Below are positions 54,689 through 62,818 of a DNA stretch of 62,818 bases, in pieces. Source of the DNA: Psychromonas sp. SP041 (GTDB taxonomy: Bacteria; Pseudomonadota; Gammaproteobacteria; Enterobacterales; Psychromonadaceae). The stretch lies in contig NZ_CBRF02000028.1 of NCBI RefSeq assembly GCF_000470315.2, positions 1-62,818 of the forward strand, read 5' to 3'. Position 1 is the first letter of the stretch. Each line of letters starts with the position of its first letter. The position numbers and the translations under genes are program-made. Below the pieces are notes generated by a model. It was not told where the DNA came from. It was given only the letters and a program-made list of their open reading frames with translations, and ran no database searches.

Positions 54689-55057
54689 ATGCGACAAAAT
54701 TTAATAAAATATCTATTATTTGTTATTGCCTGTTTTGCTACTTTGTTAGGACTATTAGGTGTTATTTTACCTTTGTTACCTGCCACTCCTTTTTTTATAC
54801 TCGCGTTATTTGGCTTTTCTAAAAGCTCTCCAAGATTTCAACAATGGTTATTAAATTTACCCGGTATTGGTGATGATTTAAGACATTGGCAAGCTCATAA
54901 AAAAATAAATAAGCAACGTAAACCAGCTATTTATTTGAGTATCGTGGTTAGCTTTCTAATTTCTATTTTATTGATTGGACAAACTACACTACAGTTGATG
55001 TTAGTTGTGCTGATGTTGATATTGCTTTTTTGTATGAAAAAGCTACCTGAGTATTAA
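54689..55057 (+). CDS. ybaN: DUF454 membrane protein, YbaN-like
   Basis: A 122-residue inner-membrane protein: LLGLLGVILPLLPATPFFILALFGFSKSSPRFQQWL is the DUF454 signature, followed by an amphipathic stretch and two more helices (IYLSIVVSFLISILLI and LQLMLVVLMLILLF). Function unknown. No operon partner is evident; it sits between rplS and hldE, each with its own terminator or gap. Confidence 0.85.
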   Translation: MRQNLIKYLLFVIACFATLLGLLGVILPLLPATPFFILALFGFSKSSPRFQQWLLNLPGIGDDLRHWQAHKKINKQRKPAIYLSIVVSFLISILLIGQTTLQLMLVVLMLILLFCMKKLPEY

Positions 55058-55192
55058 TTCTTATCTCTATTATTTAATTACCTCTCTTTTTTACCGATTT
55101 ATTACGTAAAATTTAAAATACTAGGTTTTGAAAATGTGATTTTATAATGTCTGTGATAATCTTAGTCGATATACCGATTAGAGAATAATAAA

Positions 55193-56623
55193 ATGAAAAT
55201 TACCTTACCTGAATATGAACAAGCCAATGTATTAGTGGTCGGCGATGTCATGTTAGATAGATATTGGCATGGTCCTGTTACCCGTATCTCTCCTGAAGCA
55301 CCTGTACCTGTCGTAAATGTAAAGCAAATAGAAGAACGACCAGGTGGAGCTGCCAATGTTGCGTTAAATATTGCTGCGTTAGGTGCGAGTTCAACCGTTG
55401 TTGGGTTAGTTGGTGAAGATGAAGCCGCACAAGCTATTCAAGATAGTTTACGCTCTGTGCATATAAAGACAGATTTTATTACGGTACCTAATGTACCTAC
55501 TATTACAAAATTGCGTGTACTCAGTCGTCATCAACAATTAATACGCCTTGATTTTGAAGACTCATTTTCTGATGTGGATAGTGCCGCAATAATGCAAAAT
55601 ATGACTAAAGCGCTCACTGGTGAGAGCCCTGTTGTAGTTTTCTCTGATTACAATAAAGGTTCATTGTCTGATATACAGAATATGATCCAATTGGCCAAAA
55701 GTCGTGGCGCTAAAGTATTAGTCGATCCTAAAGGTTCTGATTTCGAAAAATATCGCGGTGCAACATTATTAACACCTAATTTATCTGAATTTGAAGAAGT
55801 CGTTGGTCATTGTAAAACCGATCAAGAGTTATTTGATCGTGCAACTCAATTGGTTATCGATTTACAGCTAGAAGCATTATTAGTGACTCGTAGTGAGCAC
55901 GGTATGACATTAATTCGTGAAAACTCAGCGCCATTTCATCTACCGACTCAAGCACAGGAAGTCTTTGATGTAACGGGTGCTGGTGATACGGTGATGGCTG
56001 TCTTAGCTGCGTCTATCGCTGCAGGAAGTAGTTTTGAAGATGCTTGTGCATTAGCTAATGCAGGTGCAGGCGTAGTAGTCGGTAAAATAGGTACGTCAAC
56101 GGTCAATACCATTGAGTTAGCTAATGCAGTTTATAGCCAACAAGAAATTGGTTTTGGTGTGTTAACAGAAGAGCAATTAAAGCTAGCCGTTAAGCTTGCA
56201 CAACATCGTGGCGAAAAAGTGGTGATGACTAATGGCTGTTTTGATATTTTACATGCTGGCCATGTATCGTATTTAAATACTGCCAGAGAACAGGGAGATC
56301 GATTAATTGTTGCTGTTAACAGTGACCAATCGGTTCGCGATCTAAAAGGTGAAGGTCGTCCGGTTAACCCTGTTGACCGACGAATGCTTGTGTTGGCTGG
56401 GTTAGGTGCTGTTGATTGGGTGGTTGAATTTACTGAAGATACCCCACAACGACTGATTGCTGGTGTGTTACCGGATCTGCTAGTAAAAGGTGGTGATTAC
56501 AAACCAGAAGAGATTGCTGGCGGTGAAGAGGTCATTGCTAATGGTGGAGAAGTAAGAGTATTACAATTTAAAGATGGTTGCTCTACATCAGAAATCATTA
56601 AAACGATTCGCAACGAGCTCTAA
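55193..56623 (+). CDS. hldE: Bifunctional heptose 7-phosphate kinase / heptose 1-phosphate adenylyltransferase
   Basis: Makes ADP-heptose for the inner core of lipopolysaccharide. The N-terminal PfkB-type kinase (residues 1-318) has [15 protein letters not shown] and the catalytic [19 protein letters not shown]. The C-terminal cytidylyltransferase-like domain (about 344-476) has [18 protein letters not shown] (HxGH) and [12 protein letters not shown]. The full 476-residue fused form matches E. coli HldE (477). Confidence 0.97.
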   Translation: MKITLPEYEQANVLVVGDVMLDRYWHGPVTRISPEAPVPVVNVKQIEERPGGAANVALNIAALGASSTVVGLVGEDEAAQAIQDSLRSVHIKTDFITVPNVPTITKLRVLSRHQQLIRLDFEDSFSDVDSAAIMQNMTKALTGESPVVVFSDYNKGSLSDIQNMIQLAKSRGAKVLVDPKGSDFEKYRGATLLTPNLSEFEEVVGHCKTDQELFDRATQLVIDLQLEALLVTRSEHGMTLIRENSAPFHLPTQAQEVFDVTGAGDTVMAVLAASIAAGSSFEDACALANAGAGVVVGKIGTSTVNTIELANAVYSQQEIGFGVLTEEQLKLAVKLAQHRGEKVVMTNGCFDILHAGHVSYLNTAREQGDRLIVAVNSDQSVRDLKGEGRPVNPVDRRMLVLAGLGAVDWVVEFTEDTPQRLIAGVLPDLLVKGGDYKPEEIAGGEEVIANGGEVRVLQFKDGCSTSEIIKTIRNEL

Positions 56624-56684
56624 TTCTTCTGCTGTTTTAAATGACGTCTATCATTATTTAGTAGCTGTTTTGATAAGCGTTTTT

Positions 56685-56846
56685 ATAGCAATTACGTTAA
56701 GCATCTGATCTAAATTTGGCGCAGAAAAAATAATTCAATTCGAGGCATAAATTGAAGTAAATATTGCTCCCTTTACAAGATTTACAACAAAGAAGTGAGT
56801 TGTTTTAGCAAGCGAAATAGATCAGCTATTTATCGGAGTTGATATT
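56685..56846. mobile_element. 162-bp MITE, copy 3 (diverged, inverted)
   Basis: This is a diverged reverse-complement copy of 5864-6025: it starts ATAGCAATTACGTTAA, has GATCTAAATTTGGCGCAG, and near the end AAATAGATCAG. Same length, about 70% identity by eye. Confidence 0.6.
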
Positions 56847-56855
56847 AATACGCAA

Positions 56856-56884
56856 ATAAAAGGGAAGCATCAGCTTCCCTTTTA
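56856..56884 (-). terminator. Terminator after tolC
   Basis: AAAAGGGAAGC and GCTTCCCTTTT form a stem with a short loop; it works for tolC and possibly hldE from the other side. Confidence 0.8.
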
Positions 56885-56917
56885 GATTTTCAAACTATGG
56901 TTAATGACAATAAAAAA

Positions 56918-58237
56918 TTATTTTTTTACTTCAATTAGCCCTGCTGAAATATCAAAAATATCTTGCTCAGATAATGTACCTGCAGATAGCTTTAGTTGAA
57001 TCATATTGATGATGTAATCATAACGTGCATTCGCGAGTAAGTTTTCAGATTCGTATAAATTTCTTGTCGCATCTAAGACATCAACAATCGTACGAGTTCC
57101 TACTTCAAAGCTTGCTTCTGCTGCATCTAGTGCACTTTTTGACGAAATAACGGTTTGCTCGTAAGCTCGTATAGAGCTAACAGATGCTTGAACGTTGTTA
57201 TAGCCACTATTGATTTCAGCTTCAGTGCTGCGGAAGCTTGAGACTAAGTCTTGGCTCGCCATTACATAACTGTACTGTGCTTGCTTAACTCTTGATGTTA
57301 TTGCACCACCAGTATAAATAGGGACATCTAAACTAAGCCCAAAAACAGCTGAAGTACTAGACGTTCCACTAACTGAACTTCTAGCAGCGTTTTCATAATC
57401 ATAGTCGTCATAGTTAACATCTATGGTGAAATCTAGAGTAGGATTATGCCCAGTTTCTGCTAGCTCAATATTCATTTTTGCTACATCTTTAGCAATGCGC
57501 TTTGCATGCAAATCTAAGTTATGCTCTAACGCTTTATTACGCCAGTTTGTCACATCACCTTCAAGTTTTTGTGGTTGAAATGTGTCGGTGTTTAGGTAGG
57601 CAACTTGTTTTACATCTTCGCCGGTTAATTCTCGTAAAAGGTAGTAATTGTTAGCTAAAGTATTTTCAGCCGTAATTAAATCAGCAACGGTTCTATCATA
57701 TTCAGCTTGTGCTTCATGAACATCAGTAATAGCAATTAAACCAACATCAAAACGTTGTTTAGTTTGCTCTAGTTGGCGTTCAACAGAGCGTTTATTTGCA
57801 GCGACTGATTTTACTGATTCATTTGCCCTTAACACATCAAAATATGCTACAGCGGCTCGGTATAATAATGTTTGTGCTGCATAACCGTAAATAGTTGCGT
57901 ATTCAGTTGCTTGTTTTTCAGCAATATCTGCGCTTTTCCAATACGAACTATTATAGATCGACTGTGTTAAATCTATACTTGCACCATAATTCGTATAATT
58001 ATTAATATCATCGGTTGATTCAAGTTTACTGGCATCTAAGCCGAACCCTATTTGTGGTAATAAAGAAGCTTTAGCTTCATTGATTTGTTCAGAAAAAACA
58101 TCATATTCAGCTTTGCTTTTTAGAATAACAGGATCTTTGTATTTAGCTGTTTCATAGACTTGTTTTAATGTGTCAGCATTAACGGCAATACTGGATAAAC
58201 CTAATAATGTAGCGATATATAAGCGTTTTAGAGTCAT
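56918..58237 (-). CDS. tolC: Outer-membrane channel protein TolC
   Basis: Forms the trimeric outer-membrane duct for efflux pumps and type I secretion. Signal peptide MTLKRLYIATLLGLSSIAVNA (residues 1-21). Two repeats of the OEP domain follow, including SIDLTQSIYNSSYWKSADIAEKQA and the second-half YDRTVADLITAENTLANN and FEVGTRTIVDVLDATRNLYESENLLANARYDYIINMIQLK. Length is 439 residues against 493 in E. coli, missing mostly C-terminal tail. It is divergent from nudF, the conserved E. coli arrangement. Confidence 0.95.
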   Translation of the reverse strand: MTLKRLYIATLLGLSSIAVNADTLKQVYETAKYKDPVILKSKAEYDVFSEQINEAKASLLPQIGFGLDASKLESTDDINNYTNYGASIDLTQSIYNSSYWKSADIAEKQATEYATIYGYAAQTLLYRAAVAYFDVLRANESVKSVAANKRSVERQLEQTKQRFDVGLIAITDVHEAQAEYDRTVADLITAENTLANNYYLLRELTGEDVKQVAYLNTDTFQPQKLEGDVTNWRNKALEHNLDLHAKRIAKDVAKMNIELAETGHNPTLDFTIDVNYDDYDYENAARSSVSGTSSTSAVFGLSLDVPIYTGGAITSRVKQAQYSYVMASQDLVSSFRSTEAEINSGYNNVQASVSSIRAYEQTVISSKSALDAAEASFEVGTRTIVDVLDATRNLYESENLLANARYDYIINMIQLKLSAGTLSEQDIFDISAGLIEVKK

Positions 58238-58376
58238 GGTTATAGAATCCTATAATGTATATTTTATTCTAATGTATAGTAAGGCTAGTTAATATAAGGT
58301 TAAGCATATTATAAAAACATCATATAAACTATTTATTGTTACTTCCTGAAGCAAATAGAAAATAAAGAGAGTATTT

Positions 58377-58973
58377 ATGTACGATAAAAACGATGTTCAG
58401 GTTTTAAATTCTGAACCACTTTACCAAGGTTTTTTTAAATGCAATAAATTTACACTTAAACATAAATTATTTTCAGGGGAATGGAGCAAACCCATTCAAC
58501 GTGAATTTTTTGAAAGAGGTAAAGCGGCTGCATTATTGGCTTACGATAAAGAAAAAGATTCGGTGATATTAGTTGAACAGTTTCGCTTTGGAGCAATGGA
58601 AAGTAAACAGTCTCCTTGGTTATTGGAACTAATTGCTGGAATGATCGACAAAGGAGAGGACGCTCAAGAAGTTGCAAAACGTGAAGCTTTTGAGGAGGCT
58701 GGGTTAGTCATTGAAGAATGTCAGTTTATGTTAAGTTATTTTGTTAGCCCTGGAGGCACGACTGAAACATTAGATCTGTTTATTGCAAATGTTGATAGTA
58801 CTAATGTCGGTGGTGTTTTTGGGCTTGATGAAGAAGGCGAAGATATTCGTGTTCATGTTGTTCCTCGAGAACAAGCTTATCAATGGGTCAAGTCAGGTAA
58901 AATTGATAATGCAGCAACAATAATTGGTTTGCAGTGGTTAGAGTTAAATTATAAAGAAGGGTTAAATATCTAA
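58377..58973 (+). CDS. nudF: ADP-ribose pyrophosphatase
   Basis: Nudix hydrolase that cuts ADP-ribose to AMP and ribose 5-phosphate. The Nudix box is GMIDKGEDAQEVAKREAFEEAGL (residues about 95-117), complete with the REAFEEAG core. Length is 198 residues (209 in E. coli). It heads the cluster nudF-cpdA-yqiA-parE; yqiB, found between nudF and cpdA in E. coli, is absent and the gap there is 174 bp. Confidence 0.93.
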   Translation: MYDKNDVQVLNSEPLYQGFFKCNKFTLKHKLFSGEWSKPIQREFFERGKAAALLAYDKEKDSVILVEQFRFGAMESKQSPWLLELIAGMIDKGEDAQEVAKREAFEEAGLVIEECQFMLSYFVSPGGTTETLDLFIANVDSTNVGGVFGLDEEGEDIRVHVVPREQAYQWVKSGKIDNAATIIGLQWLELNYKEGLNI

Positions 58974-59147
58974 CTTTGTTAATCAAATTTGATATTTCAT
59001 TTAATGAAAGTGAGGCATTGCCGACATTTTTAGTTATTTTATTATTTTCATTTTTTTGACGATGGTAAAATAAATAGCTGAATTTTAATCAAAGCTACCA
59101 CATTAGAGTAGTATTTTTAACTATAGAAAGAGCGAAATAGATAATAA

Positions 59148-59984
59148 ATGAATGGTGTAAATCAAAGTGTCGCAACACTAGCCCCAGATCCCATAGGTGA
59201 TATTAAGTTATTACAAATCACTGACACGCATCTTTTTGCTAATAAGGAAAAAGGGTTGTTAGGTATTAAAACCGTAGAAAGTTATGATGCTGTGATTAAA
59301 CATGCGAGTAAATATGCTGGTAAATGCTCTGCTGTGTTATGTACTGGTGATTTATCCCAAGACCATTCTGCTCAATCTTATGTGGATTTTAGTGACCGCA
59401 TTAAAACCTTACAAATGCCCTGCTATTGGTTACCTGGTAATCATGATATGCAAGAGGTTATGTTGCCTTCTTTACTTTCTGAAGGGTTAGCACAGGCAAG
59501 GCAACTTGTTAGTGAACACTGGCAAATTATATTATTAGATTCACAAGTATCTGGTGTTCCTTATGGGTATTTAAGTGAATCTCAACTTACTTTCCTCGAA
59601 GAAAAGCTAAAACAATACCCAGATAAACATACGCTAATTGCTGTACATCATCATGTTTTACCCGTTGGTGCCGCTTGGTTAGACCAGCACATATTAAAAA
59701 ATAATGAACAGTTTATTGCCTTAATCAATCAGTACGATAACGTAAATGCAGTTTTATCCGGTCATGTTCACCAAGAGTTTGATGTTGAAAAAGAAGGCGT
59801 TCGTTATTTAACTAGCCCATCGACTTGTGTGCAATTTAAACCTCAAAATAATGAGTTCGCCGTTGATGATAAAGCACCCGGATATCGCTACTTAGTCTTA
59901 ACAAAATCAGGTAAAATAACCACTCAAGTTGAGCGTATCGATATTGGTGAATTTAAGACTGATGTTAATGCGACGGGTTATTAA
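59148..59984 (+). CDS. cpdA: 3',5'-cyclic-AMP phosphodiesterase
   Basis: Hydrolyses cAMP to AMP and so tunes CRP control. Class III metallophosphoesterase motifs appear in order: QITDTHLF, CTGDLSQDHS, LPGNHDMQ, AVHHHVLP and LSGHVHQEF. Length of 278 residues matches CpdA (275). AAGAGCGAAATAG precedes ATG. Next gene yqiA starts 24 bp downstream, probably in the same transcript. Confidence 0.93.
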   Translation: MNGVNQSVATLAPDPIGDIKLLQITDTHLFANKEKGLLGIKTVESYDAVIKHASKYAGKCSAVLCTGDLSQDHSAQSYVDFSDRIKTLQMPCYWLPGNHDMQEVMLPSLLSEGLAQARQLVSEHWQIILLDSQVSGVPYGYLSESQLTFLEEKLKQYPDKHTLIAVHHHVLPVGAAWLDQHILKNNEQFIALINQYDNVNAVLSGHVHQEFDVEKEGVRYLTSPSTCVQFKPQNNEFAVDDKAPGYRYLVLTKSGKITTQVERIDIGEFKTDVNATGY

Positions 59985-60007
59985 TATATAAAGCTAAAAG
60001 AGGAAAA

Positions 60008-60595
60008 ATGATAGAGCCTAATATAACTAAAGTGTTGCTTTCGTTACACGGTTTTCATAGTTCTCCTGCATCGTTAAAAGCGCAACAAATGCGTGACTAC
60101 TTATTATTGAACCATCCTGATATTCATTTTGTATGCCCACAACTTCCGGTCTTACCCAAAGACATGTGGACCGTCATTGAATCAATTTTTAAGCAGTATG
60201 AAAATTGTGAAATAGCAGTAATGGGGAGTTCTTTAGGTGGCTTTTTAGCGACTAAAGTCGCACAGCAGTACGCAGTCAAAGTCTTATTAATTAATCCTGC
60301 TGTTACTCCAGGTTTATTATTAACACGATATCAGGGAGAGCAATTACACCCTTACCTGCAACAACGTTATGATATTAATGAAAGTTATATAGAGCAACTT
60401 ATCGCATTAAATGTTGAAGACATTAATGAGACTCAAAATATATGGGTGCTCTTACAGCAGGAAGATGAAGTATTAAATTATAGAGAGGCCGCTAAAAAGT
60501 ACGAGAAATGCAAAATGACCTGTGAGCAAGGCGGTGATCATAGCTTTATTGGCTTTGAGCGTTACCTTGCAGAAATAATTCACTTTCTTTACTAA
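60008..60595 (+). CDS. yqiA: Esterase YqiA
   Basis: A small alpha/beta hydrolase of 195 residues. LLSLHGFHSSPASLKAQQMRDYL opens the fold; the nucleophile elbow is AVMGSSLGGFLATKVA (serine), and GGDHSFIGFERYL carries the catalytic histidine. It cleaves short acyl esters in vitro; its natural substrate is unknown. AGAGGAAAA gives a good ribosome site. It precedes parE as in E. coli. Confidence 0.92.
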   Translation: MIEPNITKVLLSLHGFHSSPASLKAQQMRDYLLLNHPDIHFVCPQLPVLPKDMWTVIESIFKQYENCEIAVMGSSLGGFLATKVAQQYAVKVLLINPAVTPGLLLTRYQGEQLHPYLQQRYDINESYIEQLIALNVEDINETQNIWVLLQQEDEVLNYREAAKKYEKCKMTCEQGGDHSFIGFERYLAEIIHFLY

Positions 60596-60693
60596 ATACA
60601 TACAATCAATAAATATGTTCTGTGGTAACTTACGCGCAGAATTGACAACCACTAGATTTACAAATCTTAAATAGAATAACCATAGGTGCATGC

Positions 60694-62583
60694 ATGAGCG
60701 AACAATATAATTCAGATTCCATTGAAGTATTAAACGGACTAGATCCTGTTCGCCATCGACCTGGCATGTATACCGAAACTAATCGCCCTAATCATTTAGC
60801 ACAAGAAGTTATCGATAACTCTGTGGATGAAGCGTTAGGCGGACATGCGACTTCAATTCAAGTTATTTTACATGAAGACCAATCATTGGAAGTTATCGAT
60901 GATGGTCGTGGGATGCCAATTGATATGCATCCTGAAGAGAAAATATCAGGGGTGGAATTAATTTTTTGTAAATTACATGCTGGCGGTAAATTTTCAGGTA
61001 AAAACTATGAAATATCTGGTGGTTTACACGGGGTAGGTATCTCAGTTGTTAATGCTTTATCGACTCGTGTTGATGTACAAATACGACGTGATGCAAAAAT
61101 TTACCATATTGCGTTTGAAAATGGCAATAAAGCAGAAGAACTCAGTGAAATTGGTGTCTGTGGTAAACGCAATACTGGTACGAGTGTTCACTTTAGACCA
61201 GATCCTAAATACTTTGATAGTTTTAAATTCTCTGTTTCTCGTTTGCTGCATTTATTGAAAGCAAAAGCCGTGTTGTGCCCTGGGTTAAGTATCAAATTTA
61301 AAGACCGAGTGAATAAAAATAATTACGAATGGTGCTACCAAGACGGACTTAATGACTATTTATTAGAAACGGTTTCTGAAAATGAATTATTACCTTCAGT
61401 ACCTTTCGTAGGTAAGTTTTCTGCAAATAATGAAATGGTTGATTGGGCGGTTGTATGGTTGCCTGAAGGTGGCGATTCGATCACTGAAAGTTACGTTAAC
61501 TTAATCCCTACCTCACAAGGTGGTACTCACGTAAATGGTTTCCGTCAGGGGCTATTGGATGCAATGCGAGAGTTCTGTGATATCCGCAATATCTTGCCTC
61601 GTGGTATTAAATTAAGCCCGGAAGATATCTGGGATAAATGCAGTTATGTACTATCGGTTAAAATTAAAGAGCCACAATTTGCTGGTCAAACTAAAGAGCG
61701 TTTATCTTCTCGTCAATGCTCTGTTTTTGTTTCTGGTGTGGTTAAAGATGCTTTTAGTTTATGGCTAAATGCCAATGTCACTGAAGCTGAAGCATTAGCT
61801 GAGTTCTGTATTAACAATGCGCAAGTTCGTAACCGTAAAAGCAAAAAAGTAGCGCGTAAAAAAATAACACAAGGCCCTGCATTACCGGGTAAATTAACAG
61901 ATTGTTCAACACAAGATCCTGAACGCGGTGAATTGTTTCTTGTGGAAGGTGACTCTGCTGGCGGTAGTGCTAAACAAGCAAGAGACCGAGAGTTCCAAGC
62001 TATTATGCCGTTACGCGGTAAGATTAAAAATACGTGGGAAGATGAATCAGATGTCATTCTAAGCTCAGAAGAGATCCATAATATCTCCGTTGCTATTGGT
62101 ATTGACCCTGCATCAACTGATTTATCTGGTTTACGTTATGGAAAGATTTGTATCTTAGCGGATGCCGATTCAGATGGATTACACATTGCTACGTTAATCT
62201 GCGCACTGTTTGTCCGTCACTTTAGAGCAGTAGTTGACGCAGGAAATTTCTATGTGGCAATGCCACCTTTATACCGTATCGATATTGGTAAAGAAGTTTA
62301 CTATGCTTTAGATGAAGCTGAAAAAGATGGCGTATTAAACCGCATCCAAGCTGAGAAGAAACGTGGCAAAGTTAACGTGCAACGATTCAAAGGTCTAGGT
62401 GAAATGAATCCATTACAATTGCGTGAAACGACCATGGATCCTAATACGCGTCGGTTAGTGCAGTTAACAATTGATGATGCTGATAAAATGCTTGAGATGA
62501 TGGATATGTTATTAGCGAAAAAACGTGCTGGAGACCGTAAAGTTTGGTTAGAAGCAAGTGGTGATATGGCTGCTATTGATTAA
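60694..62583 (+). CDS. parE: DNA topoisomerase IV subunit B
   Basis: ATPase subunit of topoisomerase IV, which unlinks daughter chromosomes. GHKL motifs: EVIDNSVDEALGG, VIDDGRGMPID and SGGLHGVGISVVNALS. The TOPRIM motifs are FLVEGDSAGGSAKQARDREFQAIMPLRGKI and LADADSDGLHI. Full length at 629 residues (630 in E. coli). parC is not in the window, which ends 235 bp downstream. Confidence 0.97.
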   Translation: MSEQYNSDSIEVLNGLDPVRHRPGMYTETNRPNHLAQEVIDNSVDEALGGHATSIQVILHEDQSLEVIDDGRGMPIDMHPEEKISGVELIFCKLHAGGKFSGKNYEISGGLHGVGISVVNALSTRVDVQIRRDAKIYHIAFENGNKAEELSEIGVCGKRNTGTSVHFRPDPKYFDSFKFSVSRLLHLLKAKAVLCPGLSIKFKDRVNKNNYEWCYQDGLNDYLLETVSENELLPSVPFVGKFSANNEMVDWAVVWLPEGGDSITESYVNLIPTSQGGTHVNGFRQGLLDAMREFCDIRNILPRGIKLSPEDIWDKCSYVLSVKIKEPQFAGQTKERLSSRQCSVFVSGVVKDAFSLWLNANVTEAEALAEFCINNAQVRNRKSKKVARKKITQGPALPGKLTDCSTQDPERGELFLVEGDSAGGSAKQARDREFQAIMPLRGKIKNTWEDESDVILSSEEIHNISVAIGIDPASTDLSGLRYGKICILADADSDGLHIATLICALFVRHFRAVVDAGNFYVAMPPLYRIDIGKEVYYALDEAEKDGVLNRIQAEKKRGKVNVQRFKGLGEMNPLQLRETTMDPNTRRLVQLTIDDADKMLEMMDMLLAKKRAGDRKVWLEASGDMAAID

Positions 62584-62629
62584 AATAAACCCTGCTTTTT
62601 ATCCAAAGAAAGTTTATTCATTAGCAGTA

Positions 62630-62664
62630 AAATAAAATAAAATAAAATAAAATAAAATAAAATA
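62630..62664. repeat. (AAAAT)n microsatellite after parE
   Basis: Seven near-perfect pentamer units lie between parE and its terminator. Confidence 0.8.
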
Positions 62665-62745
62665 GAAAATGCCAATCATGTTGATTTAATGCCGATCGGT
62701 TAAGGATCTAAGAAGAAAACTTGAACGATCTTGCAGATAGAACAT

Positions 62746-62783
62746 AATCCCCACTCTTATTTAAGGTTGGGGATTTTTTTTGT
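62746..62783 (+). terminator. Terminator after parE
   Basis: AATCCCCA and TGGGGATT form a stem followed by a run of eight T. Confidence 0.85.
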
Positions 62784-62818
62784 TTAATCAAGAAATGGAA
62801 TTGGTGTATGAATCATTT

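Overview
The window looks like chromosomal DNA of an AT-rich, cold-adapted marine gammaproteobacterium. Protein wording and gene order (rpsP-rimM-trmD-rplS, alaS-lysC-csrA-tRNA-Ser-tRNA-Arg, oadGAB, yqaA-gshA-luxS, nudF-cpdA-yqiA-parE) sit between Vibrio, Shewanella and E. coli. My best guess is a Psychromonas-like species, by recall only, not by search. No rRNA, CRISPR array, prophage or intact insertion sequence was seen.

Layout. 1-9 kb: a Tat-exported MsrB-like protein, a decayed pseudogene, a YdhF-type aldo/keto reductase, a LysE exporter, mobB, tapT, an alternative oxidase divergent from a YeaR-like gene, and ansA. 9-15 kb: a LysR regulator divergent from a short-chain acyl/acetoacetate cluster (scoA, scoB, thiolase, atoE). 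15-18 kb: a LysR regulator divergent from kbl-tdh (threonine to glycine plus acetyl-CoA). 18-22.6 kb: a PhoD-type phosphatase, and an OhrR-like regulator divergent from yqhD with an OhrR-box-like operator between them.

22.6-29.5 kb is the accessory part. It is packed with repeats and holds a lone two-domain TerD-like protein, a RelBE toxin-antitoxin pair, small orphan membrane or secreted proteins, three 3' remnants of group II introns, and two copies of a 172-bp repeat that part company exactly at a GTTA/GTTAGGC sequence. I interpret it as a fossil integron-type cassette cluster without an integrase, with introns inserted behind the cassette genes. This is the most interesting part of the window.

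29.6-62.8 kb is conserved backbone: ssb, yajR, rlmJ, alaS, lysC, csrA, four tRNAs, the sodium-pumping oxaloacetate decarboxylase oadGAB (with two ArgR-box-like sites upstream), yqaA, gshA, a lytic-transglycosylase-like lipoprotein, luxS, a formate/nitrite transporter, corB, endonuclease I, ypjD, ffh, the rpsP operon, a DUF454 gene, hldE, tolC, nudF, cpdA, yqiA and parE. Intergenic regions are unusually rich in decaying short tandem repeats, and a 162-bp MITE family occurs three times.
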